Source of the DNA: Clostridia bacterium
GTDB lineage: Bacteria > Bacillota > Clostridia > Caldicoprobacterales > Caldicoprobacteraceae
NCBI GenBank assembly: GCA_017577715.1
Contig: PKRC01000004.1
Location: 124,001-188,000, forward strand
Direction: 5' to 3'
DNA: 64,000 nucleotides
Each line of letters opens with the position of its first letter. Position 1 is the first letter of the stretch. A program made the position numbers and the translations under genes. Shown here one piece after another: positions 59,626 through 64,000 of the stretch. Under the pieces are notes generated by a model that saw only the letters and a list, made by a program, of their open reading frames with translations, was not told the DNA's origin and ran no database searches.

Positions 59626-61298
59626 AGGGAACTATCCTCAGGGGTTCACTTTCAGGTGGTCTGGAAGTAAGGTTGGATATAGGCGAGAATATAGAAGAGA
59701 TCAAAGTGGGCACCTTTTGCGTGGTGGAAGGCAGGACCCACGACTTTTTTTCCATGGTGGTAGATGAGGATATTGAAGCGGCCAATCCCAAGGCGTTTTA
59801 TGAGACGCTGTCGGACAATCCTCTTCTCAATGAGGTGGTCAGAGGTACCGGCATAATAGACAAGGTGAAGATTCAGCCCATGATCGCCATAAGGCGTGAG
59901 GACAACAAGGTACAGCCTGTAAAGAGCATTCCTTCTTACCTGTCCCGCGTCCGTGAAGCGCGGGAGGAGGACGTCTTCAAGATATTCGGGCGGCCCGATA
60001 GGACGCATTTCCATGTGGGCTCTCCCCTGGATATGGATCACATACCGGTATGCATAGACCTCAAGAAGTTCATAGAGAGGTCCAACGGCATATTTGGTAA
60101 GTCGGGCACCGGCAAAACCTTTTATACCCGCATTATGCTGTGCGGCATGATAAAGAGTGGGCTGTGCAACGTGCTGGTGTTTGACATGCATTCCGAGTAC
60201 GGCTGGGAAGGCGAGGACGAGGATGAGACGCGCAAGAAAGCCAAGGGGTTGAAACAGCTGTTTGGCTCCAAGGTGGCCATTTTTACCCTGGACCCGGAGT
60301 CTTCCCGCAATCGAGGAGTGCACCCCGACTTTGTAGTGGAGATACCTTACCGCTCCATCGAAGCCGAGGATATCGTGATGGTGCGGGAGGAGTTGAACCT
60401 AAACCCCACCGCCCTGGAGGTAATATATGTGCTCCAAAAGCATCTGGGGCAGGACTGGCTGATCACCTTTTTAAATATGGATGCCTTTGCCATAGAGGAG
60501 TTTGCCGAAAATACAGGGGCTCATGCGGGTGCGCTGCAGGCGCTACAACGCAAGCTGTTTAGGCTGCAGAAGCTGCCCTTTATAAAGGAAAATCCGGCAG
60601 ATGACGCGGTAGAGCGAATAATGCAGTATTTGGATAGCGGAATGAACGTGGTGCTGGAGTTTGGGCATCAAAGGAGCATGCTGGCCTATATGCTGGTGGC
60701 CAATATACTCACCCGCCGCATTCACGAGCTGTATGTCAAGCGCAGCGAGAAGGCTCTGGGAGGGATGCAGAGCAACAACACGCCCCTGGTCATAGTCATC
60801 GAAGAGGCTCACAAGTTTTTGAGCCCCGAGATGTCGCGCCAGACCATATTTGGCATGATTGCCAGGGAGATGAGGAAGTACAACGTGACGCTCCTTGTAG
60901 TGGACCAGCGCCCCTCCGGCATTGACCCGGAGGTGATGTCGCAGCTGGGCACCAAGATTGTGGCCTTACTCACCGAGGAGAAGGATATAGAATCGGTGCT
61001 ATGTGGGGTAAACAATGCTAAGATGTTGCGCAACGTCTTGGCCAGCTTGGATACGAAACAGCAGGCCATCATCATGGGGCATGCCGTTCCAATGCCGGTA
61101 GTCATAAGGACTAGAACTTACGACGAGACCTTTTATAAGGAGATTACCAAGGACGAGGACGATGCGTTTAGGCGAAGGTTACTGCCTAGGCTTAATCAAG
61201 TACCGAGTACCGGTACTTTTGCCAACGGCGCTGGCGCTGATGAGCCGCCGCCGGGCAAGGAATTTGAAGACCTCATGAAGGAGCTGTATGGGTTATGA
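59622..61298 (+). CDS. herA: HerA-type DNA translocase
   Basis: A 558-residue FtsK/HerA-superfamily hexameric ATPase. An N-terminal HAS barrel (residues ~1-80) is followed by the motor domain: Walker A GKSGTGKTF (159-167), VFDMHSEYGWEG, Walker B LVIVIEEAH (Glu394, Glu395), and VVDQRPSGIDPEVMSQLGTK near the sensor. It pumps DNA while NurA degrades the 5' strand, creating 3' overhangs for recombination. The ATGA overlap couples it to the barrel gene and its 3' end to sbcD. Typical of archaea and scattered among bacteria. Confidence 0.92.
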   Translation: MKGTILRGSLSGGLEVRLDIGENIEEIKVGTFCVVEGRTHDFFSMVVDEDIEAANPKAFYETLSDNPLLNEVVRGTGIIDKVKIQPMIAIRREDNKVQPVKSIPSYLSRVREAREEDVFKIFGRPDRTHFHVGSPLDMDHIPVCIDLKKFIERSNGIFGKSGTGKTFYTRIMLCGMIKSGLCNVLVFDMHSEYGWEGEDEDETRKKAKGLKQLFGSKVAIFTLDPESSRNRGVHPDFVVEIPYRSIEAEDIVMVREELNLNPTALEVIYVLQKHLGQDWLITFLNMDAFAIEEFAENTGAHAGALQALQRKLFRLQKLPFIKENPADDAVERIMQYLDSGMNVVLEFGHQRSMLAYMLVANILTRRIHELYVKRSEKALGGMQSNNTPLVIVIEEAHKFLSPEMSRQTIFGMIAREMRKYNVTLLVVDQRPSGIDPEVMSQLGTKIVALLTEEKDIESVLCGVNNAKMLRNVLASLDTKQQAIIMGHAVPMPVVIRTRTYDETFYKEITKDEDDAFRRRLLPRLNQVPSTGTFANGAGADEPPPGKEFEDLMKELYGL

Positions 61299-62518
61299 TG
61301 GAGCCTATTCGCCTTATTCATACCGGGGACCTACACATAGGGATGCAGAATTACGGCAGGCTGGATAGCACCACAGGCATCCACTCCCGGATCAACGACT
61401 TTTTAAATACCCTGGATAAGCTGGTGGATTACGCCATAGGCAACGAGGTGGACGCCGTACTCATATGCGGCGACGTATTTAAGAACAGGGAGCCCGATGT
61501 CACCCAGCAGCGGGAATTTGCCAAGAGAGTGAAACGCCTTTCGGACAACGATATAAAAGTTTACATAATAGTGGGCAATCATGACTTGCACAACGCTGCC
61601 GGGAAAGCCACATCGGTTGAGATATACGATGTGGTTGGCCTGCCGGGCGTGTACGTGCGCCGCAGGCCCAGCCTGGACGTTTTAGATACGCGGCGCGGCG
61701 CCTTTCAGGTGGTGGCGCTGCCTTATGCCTCTCCCAGCAATCTTGCCGTGGAAGGGGCTACCATAGAGGAGATCTCCATGGCTATCCGCGCTAAGCTTGG
61801 GCATCTGCTGGACATGCTGATACAAAAGCTTGACCCTGCATTGCCCACCGTTCTCATGGCACACTTTTCCCTCATAGGCGCCACGTCGGGATCGGAGAGA
61901 GCCATCATGTTGGGGAGGGAGGTGACGCTCCCCGTGAGCTTCTTTGCCAGGCCCCAAATCGATTATGTAGCTATGGGGCACATACACAAGCACCAGGTAT
62001 TGTACGATAGGCCGCCGGTGGTCTATTGCGGCAGCTTGGATAGGGTGGATTTTAATGAAGAGAAAGAGGATAAAGGTTTTGTCGAGGTATTGCTCAAAAA
62101 GGGGGAAACCTCTTTTGAGTTCATAAAGCTGGATACACGGCCCTTTAAGACTTTTTATGTGGACGCAATTGATGGTGATCCCTTCAAGAAGGTGGTAGAG
62201 GCCATTGAGGGGCAGCCTCTCAGCGATGCGATTGTCAGAGTGAAGGTGAAGTTGCCTGCCCACGCCTTGTCCCACCTTAAGGAAAGGGAGCTTTACAGGA
62301 TATTGCGGGAGAAGGCCTTCTACGTGGCCGGCATCGAAAAGGATATAATCTCGGACCTTTCACACTTGAGGCACCCGGGCATCACCGAGAGGATGGATGT
62401 GGCACAGGCAGTATCCGAATACATTTCGAAAAAGGAGGAGTACAGCAGTATAAAGGAGGCGCTGCTTAAGGCCAACGAGCAGCTCATCCAGGAGCTCAAG
62501 GAGGAGGGAGCCATATGA
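61295..62518 (+). CDS. sbcD: SbcD/Mre11 nuclease subunit
   Basis: A 407-residue double-strand break nuclease with calcineurin-like phosphoesterase motifs: HTGDLHIG (Asp12, His14), CGDVFKNREPD, VGNHDLH, LMAHFS and MGHIHKH. The capping domain and C-terminal Rad50-binding helices follow. It binds SbcC/Rad50, encoded next, to process DNA ends. It overlaps herA by four bases and sbcC by four bases, so all four products are made together. Two ATGs (61295, 61298) are possible starts. Confidence 0.94.
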   Translation: MMEPIRLIHTGDLHIGMQNYGRLDSTTGIHSRINDFLNTLDKLVDYAIGNEVDAVLICGDVFKNREPDVTQQREFAKRVKRLSDNDIKVYIIVGNHDLHNAAGKATSVEIYDVVGLPGVYVRRRPSLDVLDTRRGAFQVVALPYASPSNLAVEGATIEEISMAIRAKLGHLLDMLIQKLDPALPTVLMAHFSLIGATSGSERAIMLGREVTLPVSFFARPQIDYVAMGHIHKHQVLYDRPPVVYCGSLDRVDFNEEKEDKGFVEVLLKKGETSFEFIKLDTRPFKTFYVDAIDGDPFKKVVEAIEGQPLSDAIVRVKVKLPAHALSHLKERELYRILREKAFYVAGIEKDIISDLSHLRHPGITERMDVAQAVSEYISKKEEYSSIKEALLKANEQLIQELKEEGAI

Positions 62519-64000
62519 GGCCTCTTAGTTTGTATCTGCGAAATTTTAAGTCTTACGGTGAAAAGGCACCGGTGCTGGATTTTAACCTGTTTGATGTGGC
62601 ACTGCTCAGTGGCGACAACGGCAACGGCAAATCGTCCCTGGCCGATGCCATAGCCTGGTGCCTTTGGGGCAAGTGCAAGGGCATGGATGGCAGGGGCGGC
62701 GTGGACGACCTGGTGAGGACGGGTGCCGACGACATGGAGGTGGCTTTTTCCTTTGAAGAGGATGGCCAGGTTTACAAGGTGGTGCGCAAGCGCGACAAAC
62801 GAAGGGGTCAGTCATCCCTGGACTTCATGATGATGAAAGATGGCGTTTTTGTGCCCATAAGCGGAAACCGCATAGACGAGACCCAACACAAGATTCAAGA
62901 GGTCATAAAGCTGGATTATGAGACCTACCTGTGTACCGGGTATTTAAGCCAGGGTAAAGCTGACCTATTCGCCACCAAAAAGCCCAACGAGCGAAAGGAG
63001 ATACTGGCTGAGATACTCAATTTGTCAGTTTACGACAAGCTGGAGAGGAAGGCCCTGGATAAGCGCAACGAGGTGCAAAATAGCTTGGAGATGCTGGAAA
63101 GGGAGATAGAGCTGCTGCAGCAGCAGATTGCAGAAAAAGAGGCGGTTCAAAGCGATATGCTCCAAGTTCAAAATGCCATTGAAGAACTGCAAGCAAAGGA
63201 GAAAAGCCTGAGGGAGCAGCTGGAGGTATTGAGCAGGCAGAAGGAAGAAAAGAATGCCATAAAAAAGAGGATTGAATATCATCAGCAGCAGCTTGTATTG
63301 GAGCAAAAGCAGCTTACTGCCCTGGAAAAGGCTAGGGTAGATTTGCAAGGGCGAATTGAGGAATACAAAAAGGTGTTACAAAACCAGCATGAAATAGAGA
63401 GCAGTTATGCCGAGTTTAAGGCCTTGGAGGAGCAGGAAAGGGCCTTGAGTTACAAATATCAGTTGACCGCCGAGCTTAAGGCCCGTAAGGAACATCTGCT
63501 GGGCGAGCTACGCATTAGGGAGCAGGAATTGCGTCACCACATGGATGTGCTGGAGAGGGAGAAAGCGCAGCTTGAGAGTAAGGTGGCACAGGAAGAGGCT
63601 TTGCAGAGGGAATATCAGACCTGCCAGAAGGGCATAGAGGAGCTGAATGCCCTGGAGAGGGAGCTAGAGGCGCTGGAGAAGAGGATGGCAGAGATTGGGC
63701 AAGAGACGGCTGACCTGACTGGTAGGGAAGGGACTTTACGGAGACAGCTGGAAGAGCTGAGGGAAAGGTATACCGCGCTTAAAGGCGTGAAGTCCAGCTG
63801 TCCGGTTTGTGGAAAGCCTTTGGATGTGCAGCACAGGGATGAACTGTTGAAGGAGATAGCCGATCACGGGAAGGCTGCCCAGCAGTCACTACAGGCGCTA
63901 AAGAAGGAGATGGAGGGTCTTGAAAATGAAAGGAAGCGGGTACAGCTACGGATTGATAGCATAAAGGCAAGGCTTAAAAGCCGCAGCAAGCTGGAATCAC
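62515..64000 (+). CDS. sbcC: SbcC/Rad50 ATPase subunit, truncated by the window end
   Basis: The first ~495 residues of an SMC-like ATPase; the frame is still open at base 64000. It begins RPLSLYLRNFKSYGE, with Walker A GDNGNGKSS (residues 33-41) and Q-loop STGYLSQGKAD (with CTGYLSQG). A long coiled coil starts near residue 175. The zinc hook CPVC is at residues 429-432, so the second coiled coil has begun. It forms the Mre11-Rad50 complex with the upstream product. ATGA overlap with sbcD. Confidence 0.95.
   Translation, partial: MRPLSLYLRNFKSYGEKAPVLDFNLFDVALLSGDNGNGKSSLADAIAWCLWGKCKGMDGRGGVDDLVRTGADDMEVAFSFEEDGQVYKVVRKRDKRRGQSSLDFMMMKDGVFVPISGNRIDETQHKIQEVIKLDYETYLCTGYLSQGKADLFATKKPNERKEILAEILNLSVYDKLERKALDKRNEVQNSLEMLEREIELLQQQIAEKEAVQSDMLQVQNAIEELQAKEKSLREQLEVLSRQKEEKNAIKKRIEYHQQQLVLEQKQLTALEKARVDLQGRIEEYKKVLQNQHEIESSYAEFKALEEQERALSYKYQLTAELKARKEHLLGELRIREQELRHHMDVLEREKAQLESKVAQEEALQREYQTCQKGIEELNALERELEALEKRMAEIGQETADLTGREGTLRRQLEELRERYTALKGVKSSCPVCGKPLDVQHRDELLKEIADHGKAAQQSLQALKKEMEGLENERKRVQLRIDSIKARLKSRSKLES

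Noticed and set aside
61682..62275. 197-codon minus-strand frame inside sbcD
   Set aside because: It is a shadow of the Mre11 gene with no ribosome site.

Overview
The window reads as chromosomal DNA of a Gram-positive, low-to-mid GC anaerobe of the Clostridia, possibly thermophilic. The evidence is gene content: AcpS, NnrE/NnrD and MazEF in a Firmicute-like order, YycJ next to HtrA, YugP, YitT, YkoP, many lipoproteins, strong AGGAGG ribosome binding sites, sigma-A-type promoters and frequent TTG/GTG starts. Thermophily is inferred only from the archaeal-type prolyl-tRNA synthetase and the HerA/NurA/Mre11/Rad50 operon. No phage, integron or CRISPR array is visible. The only mobile DNA recognised is a decayed IS256-family transposase tail near 31.1-31.4 kb.

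Layout. 0-9 kb: M18 aminopeptidase, an HPr-like protein without the phosphorylatable histidine, a MATE exporter, a soluble orphan histidine kinase, an M1 peptidase, an FmdB-type zinc ribbon and MurA. 9.3-17.3 kb: YycJ hydrolase, HtrA-like lipoprotein protease, CPBP protease, then a GldA/permease/GldG/DUF4340 ABC operon. 17.4-20.1 kb: metal-resistance unit (SmtB/CadC-type repressor with operator, P1B ATPase). 20.3-26.0 kb: a locus matching flavin-based extracellular electron transfer: NDH-2 with a membrane tail, FMN-binding lipoprotein, ApbE flavin transferase, EetA-like and EetB-like proteins, and a polyprenyl diphosphate synthase. 26.1-31 kb: ProRS, tRNA-Ala, a glycosyltransferase and chorismate synthase.

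31.5-36 kb: AcpS, NnrE/NnrD, MazEF preceded by tandem dyad repeats, YitT and a Usp domain protein. 36-42 kb: LURP-one protein, a two-component pair, isochorismatase-like hydrolase, TadA, tRNA-Ser, and on the minus strand a SAM-clan riboswitch with attenuator ahead of an uncharacterised small protein. 42-50 kb: Nudix hydrolase, an ADP-ribosylglycohydrolase / zinc-ribbon / putative PD-(D/E)XK cluster, DUF368, TyrRS, and threonine catabolism (XRE-cupin regulator, Tdh, Kbl). 50-57 kb: YugP, LemA/TPM envelope proteins, an Ig-like repeat protein, YkoP, a NodB deacetylase and a second MGDG-synthase-like glycosyltransferase. 57.8-64 kb: NurA, a HAS-barrel-like protein, HerA, SbcD/Mre11 and SbcC/Rad50, the last cut by the window end.

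The most interesting units are the electron-transfer locus, the riboswitch-controlled small protein, the end-resection operon whose NurA carries a four-cysteine cluster, and the ADP-ribosylglycohydrolase/nuclease-like cluster. All functions are assigned by reading motifs and from recalled knowledge of families. No database search was run.
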